DNA of 64,000 nucleotides from the NCBI GenBank assembly GCA_035523875.1, contig DATKPY010000018.1, positions 62,001 to 126,000 of the forward strand. The letters run 5' to 3'. Made by a program: the position numbers and the translations under genes. The notes below the pieces were generated by a model. That model was given only the letters and a program-made list of their open reading frames with translations. It made no database searches and had not been told where the DNA came from. Positions 17,390 through 26,529 of the stretch are shown in pieces. Within the stretch, counting starts at the first letter, position 1. Every line of letters starts with the position of its first letter. The stretch comes from JASHUC01 sp035523875 (lineage in GTDB: Bacteria; Pseudomonadota; Gammaproteobacteria; Steroidobacterales; Steroidobacteraceae).

Positions 17390-17414
17390 TGCGTAGTACT
17401 GCGTACTGACGCTT
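17390..17414. repeat. Tandem TGCGTA direct repeat upstream of pfkA
   Basis: TGCGTAGTACTGCGTA places two TGCGTA units exactly 10 bp apart, one helical turn, around an AGTACT palindrome. TGCGTA is the reverse of the TACGCA half of the island motif. The repeat lies in the 168 bp gap between pfkA and the divergent kinase-like gene; the rest of that gap shows nothing else I can name. Confidence 0.45.
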
Positions 17415-17461
17415 CCCAACGCCGCCAGCTAGGCTCCCGCATCCTGGCAACGCGAGGCAAC

Positions 17462-18697
17462 ATGAGGCGCAGCGGCGATGAGGTATCAGCCTCTTGCGCG
17501 GGTGAGACGTCGCGCGAGGTGCTCGCGTTCCTGAGCGATCCGCGCCACTATCCGGGCCACCCCCGGCGGCTCGGAGTTGTCGAGACTCACTTCGCGTGGG
17601 TGTTCTTGGCGGGTGCCCACGCCTACAAGCTCAAGAAGCCCACCCGTCAGAGCTGGATGGACTACCGCACGCTCGCGAGTCGCGAGCGTGGATGCCGCAG
17701 CGAGCTGCGATTGAATCGGCGCCTCGCCCCCCGTGTCTATCTGCGCGTGATCGCCCTGCGCAGAGCGCGTGACGGGCGACTTGCGCTCGGCCGCGGTGGG
17801 GCGACCGTGGACTGGCTGGTGAAGATGCGCCGCTTGGCCCGCCATCGGATGCTCGACCATGCGGTTGCGAGCGGCTCGGTGCGCGGAGTGGATCTCGATC
17901 GGGTGGCAGCCCACCTCGTGCGCTTCTTCCGGCGCGCTGCGCGCCGGCCGCTCACCGATCGAGCCTATCTCGCACGCGAGCGAGCGCAGATCATGGCGAA
18001 CGCCCGCGAGCTCGCTGCGCGGGATCTCGGGCTTGCGCCCGAGTCCGTGCAGGCGGTATGCGCCGCTCAACTCGCCTTTCTCGCCGGGGAGCGTGGCGCA
18101 CTCGCGCGCCGCGGCGCGCGAGTACGCGACGGCCACGGCGACCTGCGCCCCGAGCATGTCTTTCTTGGCACGGCGGAGGAGGAGACCTGCATCATCGATT
18201 GTCTAGAGTTCAATGCGGATCTGCGCCGCCTCGACCCTGCCGAGGAGATGGCATTTCTCGCGCTCGAATGCCGGCGGCTCGGCGCCGATCACGTGGCGAG
18301 CGGACTCATCGAGCGCTATCGCCGCGCGTTGGCCGATCCTGTGAGCGATGCGATCGTCGAGTTCTATATGAGCCGCCGCGCTCTCACCCGCGCCCAGATT
18401 GCCGCGTGGCATCTGCGCGACCCGGACTTCGCCACCGAGCGGCGCGAGTGGCTCAAGCGGACCTATTCCTACCTGGACGATGCGCTGCGCCACATCCGCG
18501 CCGCGCTGCGCGCCTCACGCCGATCTACCCTCAGTCGCCCGGCAGCGCGACGTGGAAGATCTGCATCGGCAGGTGCTCCCGCACGGCGGTCGGGGGTTGA
18601 TGCGCGAGATCCTTTGGCACCTCCGCGGCGACGCGCGAGCGCACGGAGTGCGGGAGTGCGGCACGCAGCAGCCCGAGAAATGCCGGTGCGGCCATGA
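17462..18697 (+). CDS. Aminoglycoside phosphotransferase-like protein lacking the P-loop domain
   Basis: This 411-residue protein belongs to the family whose N-terminal half looks like a small-molecule kinase. It has YKLKKPTR near 55-62, a conserved SELRLNRRLAPRVYL block and the catalytic loop GHGDLRPEH near 222-230. Unlike the paralogue at 40651-42222 it has no C-terminal Walker A domain. The last 55 residues, rich in Arg and Ala, overlap the convergent host-attachment gene by 167 bp and look like antisense readthrough. The natural end may once have been near DDALRHIRAALR. Substrate unknown. Confidence 0.7.
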   Translation: MRRSGDEVSASCAGETSREVLAFLSDPRHYPGHPRRLGVVETHFAWVFLAGAHAYKLKKPTRQSWMDYRTLASRERGCRSELRLNRRLAPRVYLRVIALRRARDGRLALGRGGATVDWLVKMRRLARHRMLDHAVASGSVRGVDLDRVAAHLVRFFRRAARRPLTDRAYLARERAQIMANARELAARDLGLAPESVQAVCAAQLAFLAGERGALARRGARVRDGHGDLRPEHVFLGTAEEETCIIDCLEFNADLRRLDPAEEMAFLALECRRLGADHVASGLIERYRRALADPVSDAIVEFYMSRRALTRAQIAAWHLRDPDFATERREWLKRTYSYLDDALRHIRAALRASRRSTLSRPAARRGRSASAGAPARRSGVDARDPLAPPRRRASARSAGVRHAAAREMPVRP

Positions 18698-19013
18698 TCA
18701 CGAGCCGGTCGAACTGCTGGGTCGCCTGCGCCTTCTCGAGATCGGCGGCGATGTGGCGCGCGAACAGCTCCGCCTCGTGCTTGCGCGGGCTGCGCTCGCC
18801 TCCGACGCCATGGTGCGCCGTCGCCCCGCGGCGACCCGCCGCCATCGGCGAGTGGTCGAAGACTCGCCCCGGGCGATCGGACGTCAAATCCCGATTATGC
18901 AGGTGCGCCTCGGGGTCCGTGAGCCGCCCGACCGGCTGCAGCGCATCCTCCGCTCCCGCGATGTCGTAGAAGCAGGCCTCGGCTTGATCGGCAACGACGA
19001 TTCGGATCCTCAT
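18531..19013 (-). CDS. Host attachment-like protein (AtsE family)
   Basis: This 160-residue protein resembles the host-attachment (AtsE) family. It starts with MRIRIVVADQAEACFYD, has a central basic region with ERSPRKHEAELFARHIAADLEKA, then FDRLVIMAAPAFLGLLRAALP and a C-terminal VAAEVPKDLAHQP. The family was named from plant-attachment mutants, but its biochemical role is unclear; it is widespread in non-pathogens. Its 3' end overlaps the convergent kinase-like gene. Confidence 0.75.
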   Translation of the reverse strand: MRIRIVVADQAEACFYDIAGAEDALQPVGRLTDPEAHLHNRDLTSDRPGRVFDHSPMAAGRRGATAHHGVGGERSPRKHEAELFARHIAADLEKAQATQQFDRLVIMAAPAFLGLLRAALPHSVRSRVAAEVPKDLAHQPPTAVREHLPMQIFHVALPGD

Positions 19014-19129
19014 CGACTAGGCTCCCCCGAGCGCACTCGCTCAGTTCCTTCAGGCGGCATCTTCGACTGCGGGCCGCCGGCGCACCATACGCACTTCCAA
19101 CGACGGTCGCGGCGCACGAGAATTCACCC

Positions 19130-20878
19130 ATGAAAGCGCTCATCGAACGCCGGCGGCGGCATGCGACCGGACATTCCTTGCGTCTTCTCGGTGTTGCGAC
19201 GGCCGTGTGCATCGCCTGCCTGGCGTGGGCTCGACCGTCCGCGGCCGCCGAGCGTAGCCCGGTCGATACCGCCGTCGCGAGCGTGATCGCTCGCGCGGAC
19301 TGGATCGTGCACTTTCGCCCCATCGACCACGGCGATCGACTCGCGCTCGCTCGACTCTATACGGGGACTTCCGGCGCGCTTCTGTGGGTCGCGCAGGGCA
19401 AGCCCACCGCTGCCGCGCTCGCCGTGCTCGCGAGGCTGCGCGCGGCGGACGACTTCGGGCTCATCCCCCGGGATTACGCCGGCGAGACCATCGCTGCACT
19501 TGCATTGCCGGGCGGCGGCGCGCCCACCGAATCCAATCTGCGCCGCGCGCAGTTCGACGTGAGCCTCTCCGCGGCCGCGCTGCTCCTGATCACCGACTTG
19601 CATTACGGGCGGGTCGATGCGCGCGCCGCGGGCTTCGAGCTCGACGCCCGGCGGGATGCGCTCGACCTGGTGGCGCTGGTCCGCGCGCTTGCGCAGGGGT
19701 CCGACGCGCAGCGCCTGCTGAGCGGCATCGAGCCGCAGTTCTACCACTACAAGCTCCTCGAGAGCGCCCTCGCGCGCTACCGCGAGCTCGCGCGCGCCGC
19801 GCCGCGCCTCACGCGCCTGGCGCCGCTCGGGCGCCGCTCGGTGAGGCCGGGAGAGCGCTATGCCGGTGCGCCGCAGCTGCGCGAACTGCTCACGGCGCTC
19901 GGCGATCTGCCGGCGCGCGCCCACGCGCCTGTCACGGACAAGGCCGCCGCGCAAGTCCTCGATCCCGAGCTTCTCGCGGGCCTGCGCCGCTTCCAGCTGC
20001 GCCACGGCCTCGCTGCGGACGGCGTTCTCGGGACGGCGACGATGCGCGAGCTCACCACCCCCTTCGCGTGGCGCGTGCGGCAGATCGAGCTCACGCTCGA
20101 GCGCTGGCGCTGGTTGCCCGTGTTCAAGACGCCCCCGATCATCGTCAACATCCCGCAGTTTCGTCTCTTCGCGTTTCGCTCGACCGCCGATCGGGCGGCC
20201 GACATCCTGCAGATGGACGTGATCGTGGGACGGACCTATCCAAGGAATCGCACCCCGGTGTTCGTGGCCGACATGCGCTACGTCATCTTTCGGCCTTACT
20301 GGGACGTTCCCCGCAGCATCACGATGCGCGAGATGCTCCCCGCCATCGAGTCGAAGCCGGGCTTCATGGAGCACGAGCACCTCGAGATCGTGCGCGGGGA
20401 GACGGACGCGGCCCGCGCGCTTGCCGTGACGCCCGAGACGCTGCGCGAGCTTGCTGCGGGAGCGGTGCGCTTGCGGCAGCGCCCCGGGCCCGACAATGCA
20501 CTCGGCCTGATCAAGTTCGTGCTGCCGAACGCGCACGATGTCTACCTGCACTCGACACCCGCCCAGCGGCTCTTCGGTGAGGCGCGCCGCGCGTTCAGTC
20601 ATGGCTGCATCCGCGTGAGCGACCCGGTGGCGCTCGCCGCCTATGTGCTGCGCGACACGCCGGGGGAGTGGACCGCGGACAGCATTCAAGCGGCGATGAA
20701 CGGTAGCGAGACGCGGCGCGTGCGGCTCGCGCACCCGATCAAGGTGATGATCCTGTACGGCACGGTGCTCGCGACCGAGGCGGGACAAGTCATGTTCTTC
20801 GAGGACCTCTACGGACAGGATCGGGCGCTCGAGCGGCTGCTCGGGCTCAGCGCGGTGCCGCGACCGGCCGCGCCGTAG
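19130..20878 (+). CDS. L,D-transpeptidase (YcbB/LdtD-like)
   Basis: This 582-residue protein has an N-terminal signal anchor (about residues 17-40). An alpha-helical region and a peptidoglycan-binding repeat (LRRFQLRHGLAADGVLGTATM) follow, then a YkuD catalytic domain with the nucleophile motif FSHGCIRVSDP near 488-498. Length and order match the YcbB class, which makes 3-3 cross-links in murein and helps cells survive envelope stress. The last 32 bp overlap the convergent ppsA gene. The gap before it holds only a weak ATACGCA sequence at about 19085. Confidence 0.9.
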   Translation: MKALIERRRRHATGHSLRLLGVATAVCIACLAWARPSAAAERSPVDTAVASVIARADWIVHFRPIDHGDRLALARLYTGTSGALLWVAQGKPTAAALAVLARLRAADDFGLIPRDYAGETIAALALPGGGAPTESNLRRAQFDVSLSAAALLLITDLHYGRVDARAAGFELDARRDALDLVALVRALAQGSDAQRLLSGIEPQFYHYKLLESALARYRELARAAPRLTRLAPLGRRSVRPGERYAGAPQLRELLTALGDLPARAHAPVTDKAAAQVLDPELLAGLRRFQLRHGLAADGVLGTATMRELTTPFAWRVRQIELTLERWRWLPVFKTPPIIVNIPQFRLFAFRSTADRAADILQMDVIVGRTYPRNRTPVFVADMRYVIFRPYWDVPRSITMREMLPAIESKPGFMEHEHLEIVRGETDAARALAVTPETLRELAAGAVRLRQRPGPDNALGLIKFVLPNAHDVYLHSTPAQRLFGEARRAFSHGCIRVSDPVALAAYVLRDTPGEWTADSIQAAMNGSETRRVRLAHPIKVMILYGTVLATEAGQVMFFEDLYGQDRALERLLGLSAVPRPAAP

Positions 20879-23306
20879 CCGATTCTTCTCGCCGCGGCGC
20901 GGCGAGCTCGCGCTCGAGCGCGAGCACTCTGAGCGTGGTCTTGAGCACCGTATCGGCATTGAGGCTGATCGAGTCGATGCCGAGGCGCACCAGATACTCG
21001 GCGATCTCCGGATAGTCCGACGGCGCCTGGCCGCAGATTCCGGAATGTCTCCCGTTGCGCTTGCAGCCCTCCACGGCGAGCTTCAGCATCTGCTTGACGC
21101 CCGGATCGCGCTCGTCGAAATCGAATGCGACGGTCGCGGAGTCCCGATCCACCCCGAGGGTGAGCTGCGTGAGGTCGTTCGACCCGATCGAGAAGCCATC
21201 GAAGATGCGGCTGAACTCATCGATGAGCAGCACGTTGTTTGGGATCTCGCACATCACGTAGATCTCGAGACCATCCTTTCCGCGCTCGAGTCCGAGCTCG
21301 CGCATCCGATCGACGACGCGCACACCCTCCTCGACGCGGCGGCAGAACGGGATCATGAGCTTGATGTTGGTGAGCCCGAGATGCACGCGCGCGCGTGTCA
21401 TCGCCGCGCACTCGAGCGCGAAGCCCTCCGCGTAGGCCGGGTGTGCGTAGCGCGATGCGCCGCGGAACCCGAGCATGGGATTCTCCTCCTTGGGCTCGAA
21501 CCAGCGCCCGCCGAGCAGGCCCGCGTACTCGTTGGTCTTGAAGTCGGACATGCGCACGATGACCGGCTTCGGGTAGAACGCTGCGGCGATCGTGCCCACC
21601 CCCTCGGCGAGGCGCTCGACGAAGTACTCCGCCGGGGAGGCCGCCCCGCGGGTGAGCTCGGCCAAGGCGCTGCGCTCCGCCGCGTCGCCGACCCGCTCCG
21701 GATGCAGCAGGGCCATCGGATGCGCCTTGATGTACTCGGTGACGATGAACTCCATGCGCGCGAGACCCACGCCGTCGTTCGGCAGGAAGCTCGTGCGGAA
21801 GGCGAGCTGCGGATTCGCGAGAATCAGCATGATGCGGGTCTTCGGTCGCTCGAGGTGCGTCAAGTCCGTGCGGCGCACCTCGAAGCCGACCGCGCCCTCG
21901 TACACCTTCCCCACTTCCCCCTCGGCGCAACTCACCGTGACCGGCTGGCCCGCGCGCAGCCGCTCGGTCGCATCGTCCGTGCCGACGACGGCCGGTATGC
22001 CGAACTCGCGCGCCACGATCGCCGCGTGACAGGTGCGGCCGCCGCGATTGGTCACGATCGCCGCCGCGCGGCGCATGATCGGCTCCCAGTCCGGCGTGGT
22101 GCTGTCGGTCACCAGCACCTCGCCGGGCCGGAATTCTGCGATGTGCGCGGCGCTCGCGATCACACGCGCGGCCCCGCACGCAATGCGAGCACCGACGGCG
22201 CGACCGGTCACGATCGGCTTGCCGGCGCCGGTCACCACGTACTCCTCGAGGAGCGTGGCGGTCCGCTGCGAGGCGCTCGTCTCCGGGCGCGCCTGCACCA
22301 CGTAGAGCTCACCGTCAATCCCGTCCTTGGCCCATTCGATGTCCATGGGCTCAGGCCGACCCGCCTTCTCGCTATAGTGACGCTCGATCTTGATCGCGTA
22401 GTCGGCGAGTACCGCCGCTTCCTCGTCGCTCACACAGAAGCGCTCGCGATCGGCCTGTGGGGTCGGCACATTGCGCGTCGCCTCGCGCGTGCCGCCCTCG
22501 GCGTAGACCATTTTGATCTTCTTGCTGCCGAGCGAGCGGCGCAGCACGGCGCGGTGACCGCTCGCGAACGTCGGCTTGAAAACCATCAGCTCATCGGGCT
22601 CCACGGCCCCCTGCACGACGTTCTCGCCGAGTCCGTAGCTCGCGGTGATCAGAACCACGTCGCGGAAGCCGCTCTCCGTATCGAGCGTGAAGGTGACCCC
22701 GCTCGCGGCGAGATCGGCGCGGACCATCTTCATGACGGCGATGGACAGCGCGACCTTCAAGTGATCGAAGCCGTTGTCGACCCGATAGTGGATAGCGCGA
22801 TCGGTGAACAGGCTCGCGAAGCAGCGCTTGCAGGCGTCGAGAAGCCGCTCCTCGCCGCGTACGTTGAGGAACGAGTCCTGCTGCCCGGCGAAGCTCGCGG
22901 TCGGCAGATCCTCCGCGGTGGCGGAGCTGCGGACGGCGAGACTCACCTCCTGGCCGTACTCGCTGCGCAGCCCGGCGTAGGCGGCGAGGAGCTCGCGTTT
23001 CAGTGTCTCGGGGAGCGGTGCGCCGTAGACGATCTCGCGGGCCTGTCGGCCGCGGCGGGCGAGCTCCTCGATGTTGTCGACATTGATGCCCGCGAGCGCG
23101 GCGCGCAGTGGCTCCCAAGCGCCGGCCTGCGTGAGCATGTCGCGATAGGCCTCGGCGGTGACGGCGAAGCCGTTCGGAACGCGTACGCCCTGAGGCGTGA
23201 GCGTGCGATACATCTCGCCGAGCGAGGCGGTCTTGCCGCCGACGAGCGGCACCTCATCGGCGGAGATCTCACGGAAGAAGCGGATGTAGCGACTGCGAGC
23301 GGCCAT
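20847..23306 (-). CDS. ppsA: Phosphoenolpyruvate synthase
   Basis: This 819-residue enzyme has the N-terminal nucleotide-binding domain (LVGGKTASLGEMYR, AVRSSATAEDLPTASFAGQQ), the phosphohistidine domain with GGRTCHAAIVARE, and a C-terminal PEP/pyruvate barrel with FDFDERDPGVKQM and NGRHSGICGQAPSD. It converts pyruvate and ATP to PEP, AMP and phosphate, supplying gluconeogenesis. An AAGGAG ribosome-binding site precedes the ATG. It lies 39 bp after a phosphoribosyltransferase gene on the same strand, so the two may form an operon. Its presence beside pfkA suggests control of flux at the lower end of glycolysis. Confidence 0.95.
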   Translation of the reverse strand: MAARSRYIRFFREISADEVPLVGGKTASLGEMYRTLTPQGVRVPNGFAVTAEAYRDMLTQAGAWEPLRAALAGINVDNIEELARRGRQAREIVYGAPLPETLKRELLAAYAGLRSEYGQEVSLAVRSSATAEDLPTASFAGQQDSFLNVRGEERLLDACKRCFASLFTDRAIHYRVDNGFDHLKVALSIAVMKMVRADLAASGVTFTLDTESGFRDVVLITASYGLGENVVQGAVEPDELMVFKPTFASGHRAVLRRSLGSKKIKMVYAEGGTREATRNVPTPQADRERFCVSDEEAAVLADYAIKIERHYSEKAGRPEPMDIEWAKDGIDGELYVVQARPETSASQRTATLLEEYVVTGAGKPIVTGRAVGARIACGAARVIASAAHIAEFRPGEVLVTDSTTPDWEPIMRRAAAIVTNRGGRTCHAAIVAREFGIPAVVGTDDATERLRAGQPVTVSCAEGEVGKVYEGAVGFEVRRTDLTHLERPKTRIMLILANPQLAFRTSFLPNDGVGLARMEFIVTEYIKAHPMALLHPERVGDAAERSALAELTRGAASPAEYFVERLAEGVGTIAAAFYPKPVIVRMSDFKTNEYAGLLGGRWFEPKEENPMLGFRGASRYAHPAYAEGFALECAAMTRARVHLGLTNIKLMIPFCRRVEEGVRVVDRMRELGLERGKDGLEIYVMCEIPNNVLLIDEFSRIFDGFSIGSNDLTQLTLGVDRDSATVAFDFDERDPGVKQMLKLAVEGCKRNGRHSGICGQAPSDYPEIAEYLVRLGIDSISLNADTVLKTTLRVLALERELAAPRREESATARPVAAPR

Positions 23307-23345
23307 GATCGGTCTCCTTGCGTGGGGCGTGGCCGCCGCGCGGTC

Positions 23346-24029
23346 TTAAGTCCTCGGCGAACGGGCGGCATGGAGGAGTTGCATCACCTCCATGTCCGTG
23401 AGCTGATGGAAGTCCGCGTACCATTCTGCGATCGCGAACAGCATCGGCGGCATGCGCAGGATCGCGAGGTGATCGGCTTCGGCACGTACGCGGGCCGCTG
23501 CCTCCTGCGAGGCAACCGGCGCGGCCACGGTCACGGAAGTGGCGCCCCCGGCGCGCGCCGCGCGCACGGCCGCGAGCATGGTCGCGCCCGTTGCGAGCCC
23601 GTCGTCGACCAGCACGACCGCATGATCCTTGAGATCGAGCGGCGGCAGCCCCGCGCGATACGTGCGCTCGCGCCGCTCGAGCTCCATGCGCTCGCGGCGC
23701 TCGAGCGCGGCGAAAGTCGCGCGGTCGGGCGCGAAGCGCCCGGCGCCGCGCGACTCGCGCACGACGGTGCCCCCCGGGGCGATGGCGCCCACCGCGAGCT
23801 CGGGCTCCCCGGGCATGCCGATCTTGCGCACGACGAGCACATCGAGCGGCGCATCGAGCGCTGCTGCGACGCCGACGGCCACCGGTACGCCCCCGCGCGG
23901 CAATGCGAGCACGAGCAAGGGCTGCGGGAGCTCGAGCTCACGAACCAGCTCGCCGAGCCGGGCGCCGGCAGCACTGCGGTTGCTGAACGGTGCAGTCTCG
24001 GGCGGCGGGCTCTGCGAAGTCATGAACAT
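23346..24029 (-). CDS. Phosphoribosyltransferase-domain protein
   Basis: This protein of about 227 residues has the type I PRTase fold: LLVLALPRGGVPVAVGVAAAL, a segment LDVLVVRKIGMPGEPELAVGAIA, and the PRPP loop VVLVDDGLATGATM. Proteins of this shape occur in stress regulons, including mycobacterial dormancy genes, but their substrate is unknown. The start may be ATG 24029 or ATG 24023. It precedes ppsA by 39 bp on the same strand. Confidence 0.85.
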   Translation of the reverse strand: MFMTSQSPPPETAPFSNRSAAGARLGELVRELELPQPLLVLALPRGGVPVAVGVAAALDAPLDVLVVRKIGMPGEPELAVGAIAPGGTVVRESRGAGRFAPDRATFAALERRERMELERRERTYRAGLPPLDLKDHAVVLVDDGLATGATMLAAVRAARAGGATSVTVAAPVASQEAAARVRAEADHLAILRMPPMLFAIAEWYADFHQLTDMEVMQLLHAARSPRT

Positions 24030-24088
24030 GAGCGCGAGTGGAGCGCGCGGGCGCATACACGGTGAGCGATCCTCACACGCGGCTCCCA

Positions 24089-24103
24089 GGGCGGGAATAC
24101 GCA
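24089..24103. promoter_or_regulatory. Weak island motif between the PRTase-ppsA unit and the DUF6763-like gene
   Basis: GGGCGGGAATACGCA on the upper strand keeps TACGCA and part of the purine block (9 of 13 fixed positions). No -10 hexamer of good quality lies at the 33-35 bp distance seen elsewhere; TGTATG on the lower strand is farther away. A second partial sequence, TCCGCACTTTCGCGTA, lies at 24156-24171. Otherwise I see nothing in this 219 bp gap. Confidence 0.25.
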
Positions 24104-24248
24104 CATTTGCTTAGCGCCGTGGGATGTTTGAAACCGCCTACTCCTCGCGCCGGTGTCCGCACTTTCGCGTATTTCGTTCCCCGCCGAGCGCGCGCAGCCT
24201 CGTGATCCAAGCAATGGTGTATTCGGCTCGGCCGGGAGGAGCGAAAGC

Positions 24249-24635
24249 ATGGACACGGGGGTAGGCCGCGCGCGTATCGGCCAATGGTATACGCGTTGGG
24301 ACAAGGGCGAGACCTTTCAGGTGACCGGCTACGACGAGCGGTCGGGCACCGTCGAGATTCAAAACTTCGACGGCGATCTCGATGAGATCGATGCGGAGGC
24401 GTGGGCGATCATGCCGTTGGGATTCGTCGAGCCGCCGGAGGATTGGACCGGGCCCGTCGATGATGTCGAGCACGACGATCTCGGGTACTCGGAAACCGAC
24501 ATGCGCGGTGCGGATTGGGCCGAGCCGCTGCAGCCGTTCCGCGCGGTCGAGGAGGCCGATGGGGGCTCGCGGAGCGCGCCGCAGCCAGAGCAGAAGGAGT
24601 TGGAAGATCCGCAAGAGGAGGCGGACGTGCCATAG
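24249..24635 (+). CDS. Small acidic protein, DUF6763-like
   Basis: This 128-residue protein starts ARIGQWYTRWDKGETFQVTGYDE and continues VEIQNFDGDLDEIDAEAWAI, a pattern I associate with the DUF6763 family of gammaproteobacteria. The C-terminal third is acidic and low in complexity. No function is known. A GGGAGGAG ribosome-binding site supports the ATG at 24249. It ends three bases before the stop of the convergent patatin gene. Confidence 0.7.
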   Translation: MDTGVGRARIGQWYTRWDKGETFQVTGYDERSGTVEIQNFDGDLDEIDAEAWAIMPLGFVEPPEDWTGPVDDVEHDDLGYSETDMRGADWAEPLQPFRAVEEADGGSRSAPQPEQKELEDPQEEADVP

Positions 24636-24638
24636 CGG

Positions 24639-25922
24639 CTAGTCCGCCGCTCGCTCGCTCGCCTCACCGCGCGTGCGACTCGGGCGTCCGATGCGCCGCT
24701 CCGGTGCCAGCAATGTCTCGAGTCGCGCGAGGGCAAGCCCCAGCCGATCGGTCGTGGTCCGCAGGCGCACCGCCCGCTCGCGGGCTGCCGAGGCGAAACT
24801 GCGCCTCGGATCACGCAGGCGCTCGAGCGAGAGACCGAGATGGTGCCGGCGCAGCACGGCGGCGAGCGCGTCGGCCTGGTGGCGCAGGTCGCGACGCGTC
24901 TGCTGGTAGGCGTGCTCGACGAGACGCTGGCGACCCGAGTAGCGAAAGACGTTCGTGAAGAACATCTCCTCATCGTGACGGTTCGGCTCGAGCAGGATCG
25001 TGTCGGCGCGTGGAAACCGTGCCCCGTAGCTCGCCATGCCCACCCGCATGCGCGAATTGATGAGCGCGCGGAAGGTCTGTCCGAGGATCGTGTCGATGCC
25101 CGAGTCGGCCAGGTTCGCGTGCGAGCGGCCACGCGCCCGGGAGGCGTCGAAGGGCACGAGCGGGTTGATGCAGATGACGAGCTCGCAGCCGCCTTCCAGC
25201 GCGAGCGACGCGTGCATCGTGCGCGTGAGCGCACCGTCGACGTACGCCCGGCCGCCGATCTCGACGGGCGGGTACAGACCCGGAAGCGCCGCGCTCGCGA
25301 CCACTGCGCGCGAGATGGCGATCCGCTCATGACGATCATCGCCGAAGGCCACCTCCTCGCCCGTGTTGAGATCGGTAGCGACCAGATAGAGCCGCGAGCG
25401 CAAGCGCCTGAAGTCGTCCGAGCGGTCCGGGCTGGTAAAGAGCGTGTGCAGATATCGCTCGAGCGGGCGGTTGTCGAACAGCGCCGTCGGTGCGACCCGG
25501 CGAAGCGAGCTCATCGCCGCCGGCCACACCCCGCGCAGCGGATCGCGCGCGTAACGGCGCGCGCTCTCGATGAGCGCCCCGGGGAGAAGCGCGATCCGAT
25601 TCGCGAACTCGCGGAATGCGGGCTTGAGCAGCATTCCCGGTGAGAACGGCGGCAGAGTCGATTCGTCCTGAATGAACAGGGCACCGATCGAGGTGGTGTC
25701 GAAGCCGTTCGCGAGCGCGGCGGCGAGCACCGAGCCGGAGCTCACCCCGACATAGACGTCGAATGCCGTCAGCTCGCGCCCGATGATCGCCTCCTCGAGC
25801 GCGTGGAGCGCGCCAAGCTCATAGAACGAGCCGAGCGGGCCCCCGCCCGCGAGCGCGATCGCGAGCTTGCTCGGACCCGCGCGCCGCCGGGGAGGCCGTC
25901 GCGCGGGCTCTAGCGTGAGCAC
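24639..25922 (-). CDS. Patatin-like phospholipase
   Basis: This protein of about 427 residues has the patatin catalytic set: glycine-rich GGGPLGSFYELG oxyanion loop, GVSSG nucleophile elbow with Ser61, and YVDGALTR with the catalytic Asp. Patatins cleave acyl esters of phospholipids or neutral lipids. The start is uncertain; I chose GTG at 25922 because the frame upstream overlaps the phasin gene. It follows the phasin by seven bases, so the pair is probably cotranscribed. A link to PHA or lipid granules is inference; a few patatin-like proteins are granule-associated. Confidence 0.88.
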   Translation of the reverse strand: MLTLEPARRPPRRRAGPSKLAIALAGGGPLGSFYELGALHALEEAIIGRELTAFDVYVGVSSGSVLAAALANGFDTTSIGALFIQDESTLPPFSPGMLLKPAFREFANRIALLPGALIESARRYARDPLRGVWPAAMSSLRRVAPTALFDNRPLERYLHTLFTSPDRSDDFRRLRSRLYLVATDLNTGEEVAFGDDRHERIAISRAVVASAALPGLYPPVEIGGRAYVDGALTRTMHASLALEGGCELVICINPLVPFDASRARGRSHANLADSGIDTILGQTFRALINSRMRVGMASYGARFPRADTILLEPNRHDEEMFFTNVFRYSGRQRLVEHAYQQTRRDLRHQADALAAVLRRHHLGLSLERLRDPRRSFASAARERAVRLRTTTDRLGLALARLETLLAPERRIGRPSRTRGEASERAAD

Positions 25923-25929
25923 CGCTCCG

Positions 25930-26430
25930 TCAGGGCGCGGGTGCGACCGGAGCGTGCGCGGCTGCGCGCGCGGCCTGCCGCTGCGACTTCGCCGGCCCCT
26001 TGCGACCGTGCGCCAGGCGCTCGACGTTCGCGTTGAGCGTATCGACACGGCGGCTGAGCGCGGCCACCGCCTCGGCGCTCGGCACGCCGAGCTGGGTCAA
26101 GGCGCGGTGGACGCGCGTCTGAAAGATCCGCTCCAGGCCCTCGAGCGCATCGTTCGCCTGGCCACGTACCTGTCCAACGCGGCCGCCGAGCTGCGAGCGC
26201 ACGCCGCCCACGAGCTCGCCCACCTTTGCACGCGCGGCGCTGCGCGCCTGAACGTCGACGCGGGCCCCCTCGTTGATCAGCTCCTCGAGGAGCTTCGGAG
26301 TGCCGCGCTGCGCTTTCGAGACGGCACCGAGGCCGGCGAGCCACACCTCGTGGAGCATCCGCAGCGTCCGCTCCTGTGCGCTGCCCGAGGCGGTGCGGCT
26401 TGTCCGCCGCGATTTTCTCTTGCTTGCCAT
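25930..26430 (-). CDS. Phasin-family polyhydroxyalkanoate granule protein
   Basis: This 166-residue protein has the phasin core with WLAGLGAVSKAQRGTPKLLEELINEG followed by long Ala/Arg helices. It ends in a basic, Ala/Pro-rich tail like the DNA-binding tails of PhaF-type phasins. Phasins coat PHA granules. An AAGGGGAT ribosome-binding site precedes the ATG. The promoter has a TATAAA -10 and an island motif 33.5 bp away. No PHA synthase gene is in the window. Confidence 0.85.
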   Translation of the reverse strand: MASKRKSRRTSRTASGSAQERTLRMLHEVWLAGLGAVSKAQRGTPKLLEELINEGARVDVQARSAARAKVGELVGGVRSQLGGRVGQVRGQANDALEGLERIFQTRVHRALTQLGVPSAEAVAALSRRVDTLNANVERLAHGRKGPAKSQRQAARAAAHAPVAPAP

Positions 26431-26500
26431 GTCGATCCCCTTGTGCGGCGCTATGCCGCAGATTCGCCCATCGTGGGCGCGCTGTTGAGCTTCGGTGCCA

Positions 26501-26506
26501 TTTATA
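26501..26506 (-). promoter_or_regulatory. -10 element of the phasin-patatin operon
   Basis: The lower strand reads TATAAA within a short AT-rich patch, 71 bp before the phasin ATG. The hexamer 17 bp upstream (TTCCGG) is a poor -35, and the island motif begins immediately beyond it. Confidence 0.6.
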
Positions 26507-26529
26507 GGCAGGGCGGAGGCGGTCCGGAA

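Noticed and set aside
21045..24065. A long open frame of about 1000 codons on the upper strand, opposite ppsA and the phosphoribosyltransferase gene
   Set aside because: It is the antisense shadow of conserved genes in GC-rich DNA; its Arg/His/Glu-rich composition matches no family, whereas the lower strand gives clear enzymes.
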